Assembly: GCA_035513055.1 (NCBI GenBank)
Contig: DATKCT010000043.1
Span: 1 to 64,000, forward strand
Length of the DNA stretch: 64,000 nt
Source of the DNA: DATKCT01 sp035513055
GTDB taxonomy: Bacteria; Verrucomicrobiota; Verrucomicrobiia; Verrucomicrobiales; DEV007
Direction: 5' to 3'
The position numbers were made by a program, and so were the translations under genes. Positions 1-8,836 of this stretch are shown here, one piece after another; the stretch's first letter is position 1, and every line of letters begins with the position of its first letter. The notes under the pieces were generated by a model. That model saw only the letters and a list, made by a program, of their open reading frames with translations, was not told the origin of the DNA and did no database searches.

Positions 1-26
1 TCCGAAAAGAAGCGATCCGCCGGGCT

Positions 27-141
27 TCTGGTGACCATAGCGCCGTGGCCCCACCCGTTCCCATCCCGAACACGGAAGTGAAACGCGGCAGCGCCGATGG
101 TAGTGCGGTGACAGACCGTGCGAGAGTAGGACGTCGCCAGA
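27..141 (+). rRNA. rrf: 5S ribosomal RNA
   Basis: The 115-nt segment has the usual 5S layout. The 5' end TCTGGTGAC pairs with the 3' end GTCGCCAGA to form helix I. The interior contains the conserved CCCATCCCGAACACGGAAGTGAAAC-type core (about 60-84) and a GATGGTAGTG...CGAGAGTAGGACG 3' half. It is the last gene of an rRNA operon whose 16S and 23S genes lie left of the window. The ends are set by the terminal helix and could be off by one or two bases. Confidence 0.96.
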
Positions 142-155
142 GCTTTTTCTTTTTT
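133..155 (+). terminator. T-rich tract after 5S rRNA, likely rRNA operon terminator
   Basis: The 3' arm of the 5S terminal helix is followed at once by a T-rich run (144-155, broken by a single C). This would act as an intrinsic terminator using the 5S helix as its stem. No separate hairpin is visible. The tract abuts the GTG start of the next gene. Confidence 0.45.
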
Positions 156-156
156 G

Positions 157-1302
157 GTGAAGTCGCTGGATTTGTTCGTTTTCGTCGACGCCCTGGGCTG
201 GGAGATTGTTTCCCGCCGGCCCTTTTTGCGGGACATTCTGCCTCGCCAGTCGCGTTGTGAGACTGTTTTTGGATACAGCTCCGCCTGCGATCCAACGATT
301 CTGACCGGAGCACCGCCGGTCGAGCACGGACATTTTTCGTGTTTTGTCAAGGCGCAGGGAAAGTCGCCCTTCGCGGGAATGCGCGGATGGGGTTGGGCTC
401 CGCAGCGCATTGCCGGACATCACCGGTTGCGGCATCACCTCAGCCGGCTGGTGGCGCGGAGGCACGGTTTTACTGGATACTTCCAACTCTACAGTGTGCC
501 CTTTCGCTGTTTGCCTTATCTCGATTACACGGAGAAATGGGATATTTATGAGCCGAATGGCATCCTCGGGGGACAGGAGACGGTCTTCGCGGCCTGGGAA
601 CGCAGCGGACGCCCGTGGATGCGCTCGGACTGGAGGAAGGGAGACCGGGAGAATATCGCCGAGGTGCGGGCGGTGATCGGGGAGGGGGAGGTCGAGTTGA
701 TTTATTTGTTCACGGCGGGTCCGGATGCGGCGATGCACCGCTATGGCGTGGATGCGCCGGAGTCGCGAGCCTTAATCGAGAAGTTGGAGGGATCGATCCG
801 GGAGCTGTGGGAGGAGGCCAAGCGGCGTTATGGGAGGGTTCGGATCTCGGTGTTCAGCGATCACGGGATGTGCGACACGCGCAGCGGGTCGGACCTTTTT
901 CGACGTTGGGCAACGCTGGGGCTTCGGTACGGGCGAGATTATGTGGCGGTGTGGGACTCCACGATGGCCCGTTTCTGGTTTGGCGCGGAAGAGGTGAGGC
1001 GGCAAGCGCTGGGATGGCTGCACGATCAGCCTGACGGGGCAGTCGTCGACGACGCCAGTCTGGCTCGCTGGGGCTGCTTGTTTCCGGATCGCCGCTATGG
1101 GGAAGTCTTTTATCTGCTGCCGGCCGGGAGCTTATTTGTGCCGTCCTTTATGAACCAGAGTTGGGTGAAGGCCATGCACGGTTACGACCCGGACCATCCG
1201 GATTCAGCGGCGGCGTGGCTGACGAACGCCGAGGGCCTTCCGGTCCCCCGGAGTCTTGGGGAAATCGCCGGCGTGATGCGCGCGGCGGCTGGCGGCACAT
1301 GA
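157..1302 (+). CDS. Type I phosphodiesterase/nucleotide pyrophosphatase-fold protein (alkaline phosphatase superfamily)
   Basis: The 381-residue protein has the metal-site motifs of the alkaline phosphatase/nucleotide pyrophosphatase superfamily in order. They are an N-terminal strand FVFVDALGWE (first metal Asp), CDPTILTG near residue 45 (position of the catalytic Thr/Ser), FTAGPDAAMHRYG near 190 (Asp and His) and SVFSDHGM near 235 (Asp-His). The substrate cannot be read from sequence; relatives act on phosphodiesters or add or remove phospho-groups on surface glycans and lipids. The start is GTG at 157, because the first metal-binding strand begins eight codons later; a TTG lies just before it. 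No Shine-Dalgarno is visible and the start abuts the 5S terminator. The 3' end overlaps the next gene in an ATGA, so the two are probably translated together in envelope-glycan metabolism. Confidence 0.8.
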   Translation: MKSLDLFVFVDALGWEIVSRRPFLRDILPRQSRCETVFGYSSACDPTILTGAPPVEHGHFSCFVKAQGKSPFAGMRGWGWAPQRIAGHHRLRHHLSRLVARRHGFTGYFQLYSVPFRCLPYLDYTEKWDIYEPNGILGGQETVFAAWERSGRPWMRSDWRKGDRENIAEVRAVIGEGEVELIYLFTAGPDAAMHRYGVDAPESRALIEKLEGSIRELWEEAKRRYGRVRISVFSDHGMCDTRSGSDLFRRWATLGLRYGRDYVAVWDSTMARFWFGAEEVRRQALGWLHDQPDGAVVDDASLARWGCLFPDRRYGEVFYLLPAGSLFVPSFMNQSWVKAMHGYDPDHPDSAAAWLTNAEGLPVPRSLGEIAGVMRAAAGGT

Positions 1303-2795
1303 TCGAGCATGTCAAACTGGGCATTTGCCTTGGGGGTTATTGCATTGTGGCTCCAGCAGCCGGGATGCTGGCCGCGCGATCGCGGACGGCGCAGAAGTGC
1401 TTGTTCGTGCTGATGTTGGCGCTGACGGCCTTGCATCCCGACCTTTTCACGCTGACCCCATTCGGAGAGGCGGGTTATCTCGGCCACACGCGGGGTTTCG
1501 AGTTCTCCCTGATCGACATGGCTGCCATCGCCATCCTGTGCGCGGTGTGGCGAGAGCGGGGCAGGCCAACGCTGACTCCTCCCCTGGCGCTGCCCTGGCT
1601 GTTTTATTGCGCGATGGGCGCTCTCACCCTGATCCTAACGATGCCCTTCACCTTGCCTGCCTCTCTGAACAGCCTGGAAGATCAGGGAGCGTGGATCCAG
1701 CCGTTCTGGATCTGGACGGCGATCGTGAAGTTCCCGAAGTTTCTGTTGCCGCTCCTGGCCACCCATGCCTGGATCCGCAAGCGGGAGGACGTCCTTTTCC
1801 TTTTCCGGGTCATTGCCGGCGTCCTCCTCTTCGCCCTCGTGGCGAGTCTGAAGCAGCGCTACTTGGACGGGAGGTATCAAGTCCGGGCAGGCTTCGAACA
1901 TCAGAACCAGTTGGCAATGTGGGCCTACATGGCGGGGTTGACTTGTTTGGCCATAGGACTCGCTCCCGGGATCCGGATGCGGACGGCGTTGTGGCTGGTT
2001 TCCGGCTACGGGGCGGCGACGGCGGTGATTGCATTGACCATCTCCCGCGGCGGTATCGCGCTGTTGGTGGGCGGCTCCGTCCTCATTGCCGGGGTGTTCG
2101 TGCTCCGGCACTTGTCGTGGAAAACGATCGTGATCGTGCTGGCGGCATTGGCCGCCGGCGGGGGAGTGGCGATCAAGTCCTTCGACACCATTGCGGGCAT
2201 GTTCGAGGCCAAGACCGACATCCGGGGCGGGCACAATCTGCGCGTCATCTTGGCGGACCAGGCCCGGACCATGCTGGACGACAGTTTTTTCGGTGTGGGC
2301 TGGAACAACTACACGGTGGCGGCCAGCCGGCCCGTGTTGCGCTACAGCGCGGTGCGGGAGGAAGGCGAAAGGGACATGGGCTTTTCGTTCCGGGAAGAGC
2401 GCTACGAACGCAACGGGCTGGCGGAGAGCTACTACTGGGTGATTCTGGCCGAGATGGGCTATCCCGGATTCGTGGCTTTCGCGGCGTTTTTAATCTGGAC
2501 GTTGTGGTTGGCCTTGCGGAATGCCTGGGCGCAGCGCTCCTCCTGGATGGGCTATGCTCTGGCCTCGATCGCCCTGGTGCTGATGCTGACCTACGCACAC
2601 AGCAACTTGGAACGGGTCATGGCGCAGTTGAAGAACGCCACGCTCTGGTTTGTCCTGCTGGGCATCGTCTCGCGGGCCGAGACGGCGCGGCGAAGACAGC
2701 GGAGACAGGTCCGGGAGAGGTCCGCCGGTTACTCGCGAAGAGATGCGGCTCGCGTTCCGGCCGCGGCCGGAGTGGGGATGGCGGGACCTGAATAA
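1299..2795 (+). CDS. O-antigen ligase/polymerase family membrane protein
   Basis: This 498-residue, very hydrophobic protein has about 11-12 predicted membrane segments. It contains features of the Wzy_C/O-antigen ligase family: a periplasmic loop region with FEHQNQLAMW (about residue 198), a segment with SRGG (about 250), and a large loop ending FFGVGWNNY (about 330) followed by ESYYWVILAEMGYPG. Members of this family join or polymerise glycan chains on the periplasmic face of the inner membrane. The ATG at 1299 overlaps the TGA of the phosphodiesterase gene, which indicates translational coupling. The C-terminal 45 residues are Arg-rich and probably cytoplasmic. Whether it is a ligase or a polymerase cannot be decided from sequence. 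Confidence 0.8.
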   Translation: MIEHVKLGICLGGYCIVAPAAGMLAARSRTAQKCLFVLMLALTALHPDLFTLTPFGEAGYLGHTRGFEFSLIDMAAIAILCAVWRERGRPTLTPPLALPWLFYCAMGALTLILTMPFTLPASLNSLEDQGAWIQPFWIWTAIVKFPKFLLPLLATHAWIRKREDVLFLFRVIAGVLLFALVASLKQRYLDGRYQVRAGFEHQNQLAMWAYMAGLTCLAIGLAPGIRMRTALWLVSGYGAATAVIALTISRGGIALLVGGSVLIAGVFVLRHLSWKTIVIVLAALAAGGGVAIKSFDTIAGMFEAKTDIRGGHNLRVILADQARTMLDDSFFGVGWNNYTVAASRPVLRYSAVREEGERDMGFSFREERYERNGLAESYYWVILAEMGYPGFVAFAAFLIWTLWLALRNAWAQRSSWMGYALASIALVLMLTYAHSNLERVMAQLKNATLWFVLLGIVSRAETARRRQRRQVRERSAGYSRRDAARVPAAAGVGMAGPE

Positions 2796-2938
2796 TGAAA
2801 TCCGGCTGGATTGCGCGAGAGAACGCATTGGAGACATTTTGCTGTTGCCAAACGGGCAAGGGCAGGTGCAAAAGGGGTCGCTCATCCGAATTGGGCAACC
2901 GCATACGGCCGAGCGTGGCGGAATTCTGTTTAGAAGTC

Positions 2939-2967
2939 GATAATTCCGCTTGTGAAATTTTTCACAA
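2939..2967 (+). promoter_or_regulatory. Rex-type operator with promoter elements upstream of actA
   Basis: Positions 2950-2967 read TTGTGAAATTTTTCACAA, which matches the Rex (redox-sensing repressor) consensus TTGTGAAnnnnTTCACAA perfectly. It lies inside a longer perfect palindrome with 10-bp arms (2948-2957 and 2960-2969). A -10-like GATAAT sits at 2939-2944, placing a start site near 2951 inside the operator. Alternatively, TTGTGA (2950) with TATAGG (2973) at 17-bp spacing could be the promoter. Rex from known families leaves DNA when NADH rises, so the downstream respiratory cluster would be induced at high NADH/NAD+. The operator call is strong and the exact promoter is uncertain. Confidence 0.82.
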
Positions 2968-2988
2968 GCCCCTATAGGACTACGATTC

Positions 2989-3795
2989 ATGCCTCAGTTT
3001 TTCCCGCGCTGGACCAATACGCTGCCCCTGAAGATCGTGATATGCCTGGTCTTATTGGGGACGGGCGTGACTGCGGCGGTCTGGATCACCTTTACGCCCA
3101 AGTACACGCGGGTGGGCTATCAGCCTGGGCAGCCGGTGCCCTACAGTCACCGGATTCATGTGGGCGAATTGGGAATGGACTGCCGGTATTGTCACAGTTT
3201 CGCAGAGACATCGAGCCATTCCAATGTGCCGACGGCGGAGACCTGCATGAATTGCCACCGGCAGGTAAAGGCTCAGAGTCCGAATTTGGCCCCGGTGCGC
3301 GAGGCCTATGCGACGGGAAAGCCGGTCGAGTGGGTGCGTGTCCACAAGTCGCCGGACTACGTTTATTTTAATCATTCGGTGCATTTGAACCGGGGCATCA
3401 GTTGTCAGGACTGCCATGGACGGGTGGATGAAATGGAGGTGGTCCACCAGGCCGAGCCGCACAGTATGGGCTGGTGTCTGGAGTGTCACCGGAACCCCTC
3501 GAAGAAGTTGCGGCCGCTGGGCGAGGTGGTGAATTTCGACTACGATCCGGCGTCGCTGGAACGAGAAGCGTTCTATGGGGACTTGATGGCGGAGGGGCAT
3601 GATGCTCCGGAACTCATTGCGGCTTTGGAGCGGGCAAACGGACTGGCGCCGTCGGGGAGTGGGGACTTCGGGAGTTTGATGACGTTGGCGGAGAAGACCT
3701 TTGGGGAGACGATGAAACAGGAGGAGGTGGGTCAGCAATTGCAGTCGGCCTGGGGGATCCATCCGCCGGAACACTGCTCAGCTTGTCATCGCTGA
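2989..3795 (+). CDS. actA: Alternative complex III subunit ActA, pentaheme cytochrome c
   Basis: The 268-residue protein has one N-terminal membrane anchor (about residues 13-34) and five CxxCH heme c sites: CRYCH 65, CMNCH 86, CQDCH 129, CLECH 163 and CSACH 263. This fits ActA of alternative complex III, the periplasmic multiheme subunit that takes electrons from the ActB iron-sulfur chain and passes them to the soluble or oxidase-bound acceptor. It is the first gene of the respiratory cluster and starts 22 bp downstream of the Rex-type operator. AGGA at 2976-2979 may serve as ribosome binding site. The order actA-B-C-D-E-F that follows is the canonical one. Confidence 0.95.
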   Translation: MPQFFPRWTNTLPLKIVICLVLLGTGVTAAVWITFTPKYTRVGYQPGQPVPYSHRIHVGELGMDCRYCHSFAETSSHSNVPTAETCMNCHRQVKAQSPNLAPVREAYATGKPVEWVRVHKSPDYVYFNHSVHLNRGISCQDCHGRVDEMEVVHQAEPHSMGWCLECHRNPSKKLRPLGEVVNFDYDPASLEREAFYGDLMAEGHDAPELIAALERANGLAPSGSGDFGSLMTLAEKTFGETMKQEEVGQQLQSAWGIHPPEHCSACHR

Positions 3796-3817
3796 TGGGG
3801 GAGCTTTCAAGAGACTG

Positions 3818-6800
3818 ATGAAACGCATCTGGCATCATCCGCAACCACCTGCGACCGGGAAACGCTATTGGCGCAGCCTCGGGGAGTTGGAGGACAGGCC
3901 GGAGTTCCGCGGATGGCTGGAGCGGGAGTTTCCGGCGGGCGCCTCGGAGTTTGGCGGGGACGAAGTGTCGCGGCGCAATTTCATCCGGTTGATGGGAGCA
4001 TCCACGGCGCTGGCGGGTTTGGGAGCGGCATCTTGCCGGCGTCCCGAGGCCTACATCGTGCCGTTTGCGCACAATGTAGAGTGGACGACGCCAGGGAAGC
4101 CGGTTCTCTATGCCACGGCGATGCCACGATTGGACGGTTGCACACCCTTAGTGGTGACTTCTTATGAGGGCAGGCCGACGAAGGTGGACGGCAATCCCCT
4201 GCATCCCGGCCAGCGTTTCGCTGAAGACGGTGAAGAGAAATCCACGTCAGGGACCGATCACTTTACGCAAGCTAGCGTTCTGGATATCTATGATCCCGAC
4301 CGGTCGCGCTCGTTTCTCAACGAGGGAATTCCGTCGGATCCCTCGTCGTTTGACGGGTATTTGGAGAAGTGGTTGGCGGAGGCCGGTTCGGGGAACGGCG
4401 TTGGATTCCTTGTGGGCGAGACCAGTTCTCCCACGCGAGCGCGGATTATCCGCGATCTGAAGATCCGTTACCCCGAAGCGAAGTTTTACCGTTATGAAGT
4501 GATCAACCGGGACGAGGCGCGGGCCGGCTGGGCGGCCGCCTTGGGCTCGGAGCGGATCGCGGTTGTTCCGCGGCTGGAGCGAGCCAAGCGGATCTTGAGT
4601 CTGGACTGCGATTTTCTGGGGATGGACCGGGTTGGGGGTAATCCCGTGCGGGGTTTCGTCAGCGGGCGGCGGGCCGAGAAACTGGCGGGTGTCCATGATG
4701 GTGAAGACGGTCACAAGACCTACGAGTGGAAGCCGCGAGGTGAAGACGAGATGAACCGTCTGTACGCGGTCGAAGCGGCCTACAGCGTCACTGGCGGGAT
4801 GGCCGACCATCGCCTGCGGATGCCGCTGAGTCAGGTCTTGCGCGCCGCTCTGATTCTGGCCCGGGAACTTGGCGTGGAAGGCGTGGAAGAGGTGGAGCCA
4901 GCGGGATTGAATGTGGAGAGGGTGGAATGGTTGAAGACGGCAGCGGCGGATTTGCGTCGTTTTCCGGGAGAAGCGCTGGTCTTGGCGGGGACCCGGCAAC
5001 CCGCAGAAGTGCATCATTTGGCCGCTGTGATCAACGAGAAGTTAGGCGCGTTCGGCGAGACGCTGCAACTTCTCGAGGCCCCCGAAAATGAGTCGATCCC
5101 CTTTCTGGGAGTGGCTGACTTGTGGCGCGATCTGCGGACCGGTGAGGATGGGCAGAAGGGCATCCGGACTCTGATCAGCACGACGCCTGCGGACTTGCTC
5201 TACGATGCGCCGGACAATTACCGGTTCCGGGAGGCGCTGGAAGGCGTGGAGTTTGTGCATTTGGGGATGAACCGCAACCTCTCGGCGCTGGCGGCGACCT
5301 GGCATATCCCGGCGGCGCATTACCTCGAGGCCTGGGGAGACTTGCGCTCGTCAGACGGGACCTATTCCGTGACGCAACCCTTGATCCTGCCCTTGTACGG
5401 CGGGCTTTCGGAGTTGGATTTGCTGCTGCGATTTCTGGGGCCGGAAGAAGCTGCGGTTGCGAGCGACGAAGGTTCCTGGGCCACGAATGCCGCGGCTGTT
5501 TCGACCGAGGCGCCCTCTCCAGCGCTCGTTGCGGTGCGGAAGACGTTCGAGGAGTTGGGAGGCGAGTTTTCTGAGGGAGCGGGCACGGCCTGGAACTATG
5601 CGTTGCGAGACGGTTTCCTTCCGCGATCGGGATATGTGCCGCTGGAGGCCCCGGCGGTCGCGCCGGTGCGAATCCGCGGACCGCTTCCCGAGCCGCCGGC
5701 GGGAGTGGATTCGCTCGAAATTGCTTTTCAGTGGGACTCGAAGGTCTACGACGGGAGGTTCGTCAACAACGGCTGGCTGCAAGAAACGCCGGATATGGTG
5801 ACCTCGCTGACGTGGGGAAACGCGGCGGTTATGAGCGTGGCCACCTTCAAAGCCCTCGGTTTGAAGCGGGACGGCCAGCGGATCCGGGTGGTGGTCAATG
5901 GACGCAGCGCCTATTTTCCGGCCCAGGCCATTCCGGGGGTGGCGGACAACTGTTTGATGGTGGCGGTGGGATACGGCCAGACGGCTTGTGGGGAGGTGGG
6001 ATACGGCGCCGGATTCGATGCCTACCCGTTGAGGACTTCGGAGACGACCTATTTTGCCCGCGGCGCAACTGCGGAAGTGATCGAGGAAGACTTGATCTTG
6101 GAAGCCGATGATCCCGAGGCGAATCGCGCGCCGGACCGGGATGGGAAAGTGCGCGTGGCGCGCTGGGAAGAGCTGGCGCTCACCCAGGAGCACAACAGCA
6201 TGGAAGGACGGGCCCTGGCGCGGGACGGCGGGCTCGATGAGTTCCACGAGGACCCGGAGTTTTCGCGTTACCGGGGAATGGATTCTCACATACCGGAGAA
6301 CATTTCGCTCTACAAGCCGGAGACAAAAGACGGCACGCCGTTCAACGAACTCGACCGGAATCACCAGTGGGCGATGACGATCGATCTGAGCGCATGCATT
6401 GGGTGTCGTGCTTGCATGATGGCCTGCCAGGCGGAAAACAACATCCCGATTGTGGGGCGTGAGCAGGTGTTGATCGGCCGGGAAATGGCCTGGATCCGGA
6501 TGGACCGCTATTTTGCTGACTCCGGCATCGCCGAATTGGAGGAGGAAGCGGAGCATACGGCCCCGGAGGACCACGCCAAGCGCAAGGAATTGAAGAAGAC
6601 CGTGAAGTCGGCGCAGAAGGCGGCCAAGGGCACGTCCAATCCACAGCGTGGGGTGGGTTTGCTGAATGAGGATCATCTCGAGATGATCACGCAGCCGCTT
6701 GCCTGTCAGCATTGCGAGAGCGCATCCTGCGAGACGGTATGTCCGGTGAATGCCACGGTGCATTCCGACGACGGGTTGAACGCGATGGCCTACAACCGCT

Positions 6801-7342
6801 GTATCGGCACGCGGTATTGCGCCAACAACTGTCCCTACAAGGCGCGGCGTTTCAATTATTTCGACTACAACAAACGCAATCCCTTGTCCCGGACCAAGGT
6901 CGGGCCGTTTGAAGTCGGCAACCTCTACGCCGGGCCCTTCGGCGAGAAACTGCGTTCCGACGTGTTGGGGTTGCAGAAGAATCCGAACGTGACGGTGCGA
7001 ATGCGCGGGGTCATGGAGAAATGCACCTACTGCGTTCAACGAGTGGAGACGGCGAAGATCGCGGCGAAGGTAGCGGCCCGCGGGTCGGCGGATGTGAAGG
7101 TCGGCGTCGACGCGGTGCGGACGGCTTGCCAACAGGCCTGCCCGGCTGAGGCGATTGTCTTTGGCAACTTGCGACAGCCTGCCGATACGGTCAACGCCAT
7201 GAAGGCTTCGCCGCGCAATTACGAGGTGCTCAAATACGTGGGCAACCGGCCCCGCACCACCTACCTGGCCCGGATCAAGAACCCGAACCGGGAAATGCCG
7301 GGCGGCCGTCACGTGGGCCAGATGACCAAACACATGCATTGA
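3818..7342 (+). CDS. actB: Alternative complex III subunit ActB, molybdopterin-oxidoreductase-like fused to iron-sulfur domain
   Basis: The 1174-residue protein carries a twin-arginine motif SRRNFIRLMG (51-60) followed by a hydrophobic stretch and a lipobox-like Cys73 (GAASC), so export through Tat and lipidation are plausible. Residues about 80-800 form the molybdopterin-oxidoreductase-like half; ACIII family members do not bind Mo there. The C-terminal third is a ferredoxin-like module with four cluster motifs: CIGCRACMMAC from 860, CQHCESASCETVCP from 963, CIGTRYCANNCP from 995 and CTYC (1069) pairing with a later CQQACP. ActB forms the electron wire from the quinol site in ActC to heme protein ActA. 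The length and domain fusion match the family. The ATG at 3818 follows actA by 22 bp. Confidence 0.95.
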   Translation: MKRIWHHPQPPATGKRYWRSLGELEDRPEFRGWLEREFPAGASEFGGDEVSRRNFIRLMGASTALAGLGAASCRRPEAYIVPFAHNVEWTTPGKPVLYATAMPRLDGCTPLVVTSYEGRPTKVDGNPLHPGQRFAEDGEEKSTSGTDHFTQASVLDIYDPDRSRSFLNEGIPSDPSSFDGYLEKWLAEAGSGNGVGFLVGETSSPTRARIIRDLKIRYPEAKFYRYEVINRDEARAGWAAALGSERIAVVPRLERAKRILSLDCDFLGMDRVGGNPVRGFVSGRRAEKLAGVHDGEDGHKTYEWKPRGEDEMNRLYAVEAAYSVTGGMADHRLRMPLSQVLRAALILARELGVEGVEEVEPAGLNVERVEWLKTAAADLRRFPGEALVLAGTRQPAEVHHLAAVINEKLGAFGETLQLLEAPENESIPFLGVADLWRDLRTGEDGQKGIRTLISTTPADLLYDAPDNYRFREALEGVEFVHLGMNRNLSALAATWHIPAAHYLEAWGDLRSSDGTYSVTQPLILPLYGGLSELDLLLRFLGPEEAAVASDEGSWATNAAAVSTEAPSPALVAVRKTFEELGGEFSEGAGTAWNYALRDGFLPRSGYVPLEAPAVAPVRIRGPLPEPPAGVDSLEIAFQWDSKVYDGRFVNNGWLQETPDMVTSLTWGNAAVMSVATFKALGLKRDGQRIRVVVNGRSAYFPAQAIPGVADNCLMVAVGYGQTACGEVGYGAGFDAYPLRTSETTYFARGATAEVIEEDLILEADDPEANRAPDRDGKVRVARWEELALTQEHNSMEGRALARDGGLDEFHEDPEFSRYRGMDSHIPENISLYKPETKDGTPFNELDRNHQWAMTIDLSACIGCRACMMACQAENNIPIVGREQVLIGREMAWIRMDRYFADSGIAELEEEAEHTAPEDHAKRKELKKTVKSAQKAAKGTSNPQRGVGLLNEDHLEMITQPLACQHCESASCETVCPVNATVHSDDGLNAMAYNRCIGTRYCANNCPYKARRFNYFDYNKRNPLSRTKVGPFEVGNLYAGPFGEKLRSDVLGLQKNPNVTVRMRGVMEKCTYCVQRVETAKIAAKVAARGSADVKVGVDAVRTACQQACPAEAIVFGNLRQPADTVNAMKASPRNYEVLKYVGNRPRTTYLARIKNPNREMPGGRHVGQMTKHMH

Positions 7343-7367
7343 GAGAGGAGATTCGGCGTTTCGCATC

Positions 7368-8789
7368 ATGCCCAACGGAACCACGACCGAACAGACAGGA
7401 ATCCAGGCGCTCCCTCGCGAGCCGCTGGTGCTCCGCCAGCGTTCGATGAATTGGATCACGAACCGCATTTGCGGGATCGTGGAGAACCGGCAACCGCTTT
7501 TGTGGTGGCTGCTGTTTTTGCCTTGCGCGGCGTTGATGGGGATGTTGGCTTTTTGCCTCTGCTATCTGGTGTCTACGGGGGTGGGAGTGTGGGGCAACAA
7601 CCATCCGGTGGGTTGGGGTTGGGCCATCACCAACTTCGTGTTTTGGATCGGCATCGGTCACGCCGGCACGCTGATTTCGGCGATTCTCTTTCTCACCCGC
7701 CAGAAGTGGCGCACATCCATCAACCGGGCGGCGGAGGCCATGACTCTGTTCGCCGTGATGTGCGCGGGGATTTTTCCGGCTTTTCACGTGGGCCGCTTCT
7801 GGATGGTCTATTTCCTGGCCCCCATTCCCAATGCCAACTCCATTTGGCAGAACTTCAAGAGCGCCTTGCTTTGGGATGTTTTCGCCGTCTCGACCTACTT
7901 CACGGTGTCCGTGATCTTCTGGTACCTTGGTCTGCTGCCGGATCTGGCGACGATCCGCGACCGCTGCCGGGCTGGGGTCCGCAAAGCCCTTTACGGCATT
8001 TTCGCTTTGGGTTGGCGGGGGAGCAACCGGCATTGGCGGCACTACGAAATGGCCTATTTGCTGTTGGCGGCGCTATCCACACCGCTGGTGCTTTCCGTGC
8101 ACACGGTGGTGTCGTTCGACTTCGCCACCTCCGTGGTGCCTGGCTGGCACACCACCATCTTCCCGCCTTACTTTGTGGCCGGGGCCATCTTCGGAGGCTT
8201 TGCGATGGTCTTGACCCTGATGATTCCGGCGCGGGCAGTTTACGGGCTGCATGACCTGATCACGCCGAAGCACATCGACAACATGGCTAAGATCATCCTG
8301 CTGACGGGATCGATCGTGGGCTACGCCTACATCATGGAGTTGTTCGTCGCCTGGTACAGCGGGAATAAGTATGAAGCGGCGGCTTTCGCCAACCGGACTT
8401 CGGGGCACTACCGCTATTACTATTACGCGATGTTTTTCTGCAATGTGATTTCGCCGCAGGTCTTCTGGTTCAGTTGGTGCCGTCACAACGTATGGATGGT
8501 CATGGCCGTGGCCATGTGCGTGAACGCGGGGATGTGGTATGAGCGCTTCGTCATTATCATCACGTCGATCGCGCAGGATCACCTTCCCGGGGCTTGGGAC
8601 TTCTACCGCGCCAGTTGGGTGGAAAAATGGACTTTTGCCGGGACCCTCGGCTTGTTCCTGGGTCTGTTTTTGCTCTTCCTCCGCTTCCTGCCGGTCATCG
8701 CCATGAGCGAAGTCAAAGGCGTTTTGCCGCAATCCAACCCGCACCACCACCCCGCCAACGACGACCGCGCCGGCGGCGGGGCCCACTGA
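7368..8789 (+). CDS. actC: Alternative complex III subunit ActC, NrfD-like quinol-oxidising membrane protein
   Basis: The 473-residue polytopic protein of the NrfD/PsrC family has about ten membrane helices, including FLPCAALMGMLAFCLCYLV, WAITNFVFWIGIGHAGTLISAILF and a late IELFVAWYSGN-like segment (IMELFVAWYSGN). The WIGIGHAGTLIS segment is characteristic of ActC in ACIII. The role is quinol oxidation and possibly proton translocation. A GAGAGGAG sequence at 7341-7348 precedes the ATG at 7368. The His-rich C-terminus (NPHHHPAND) is cytoplasmic. It lies between actB and actD in a tightly spaced operon. Confidence 0.94.
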   Translation: MPNGTTTEQTGIQALPREPLVLRQRSMNWITNRICGIVENRQPLLWWLLFLPCAALMGMLAFCLCYLVSTGVGVWGNNHPVGWGWAITNFVFWIGIGHAGTLISAILFLTRQKWRTSINRAAEAMTLFAVMCAGIFPAFHVGRFWMVYFLAPIPNANSIWQNFKSALLWDVFAVSTYFTVSVIFWYLGLLPDLATIRDRCRAGVRKALYGIFALGWRGSNRHWRHYEMAYLLLAALSTPLVLSVHTVVSFDFATSVVPGWHTTIFPPYFVAGAIFGGFAMVLTLMIPARAVYGLHDLITPKHIDNMAKIILLTGSIVGYAYIMELFVAWYSGNKYEAAAFANRTSGHYRYYYYAMFFCNVISPQVFWFSWCRHNVWMVMAVAMCVNAGMWYERFVIIITSIAQDHLPGAWDFYRASWVEKWTFAGTLGLFLGLFLLFLRFLPVIAMSEVKGVLPQSNPHHHPANDDRAGGGAH

Positions 8790-8836
8790 GACCGAAGGCG
8801 GTTTTGCAACCCTGAACCCATCGCACCCGAGACCTC

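Noticed and set aside
1325..2791. Plus-strand open frame overlapping the O-antigen ligase-like gene in another frame
   Set aside because: It lacks membrane helices or any motif, while the other frame has about 11-12 helices and family motifs.
5351..7468. Long open frame on the minus strand opposite actB (705 codons)
   Set aside because: It is the exact antisense of actB, with no recognisable protein pattern. GC-rich codon bias makes such shadow frames common.
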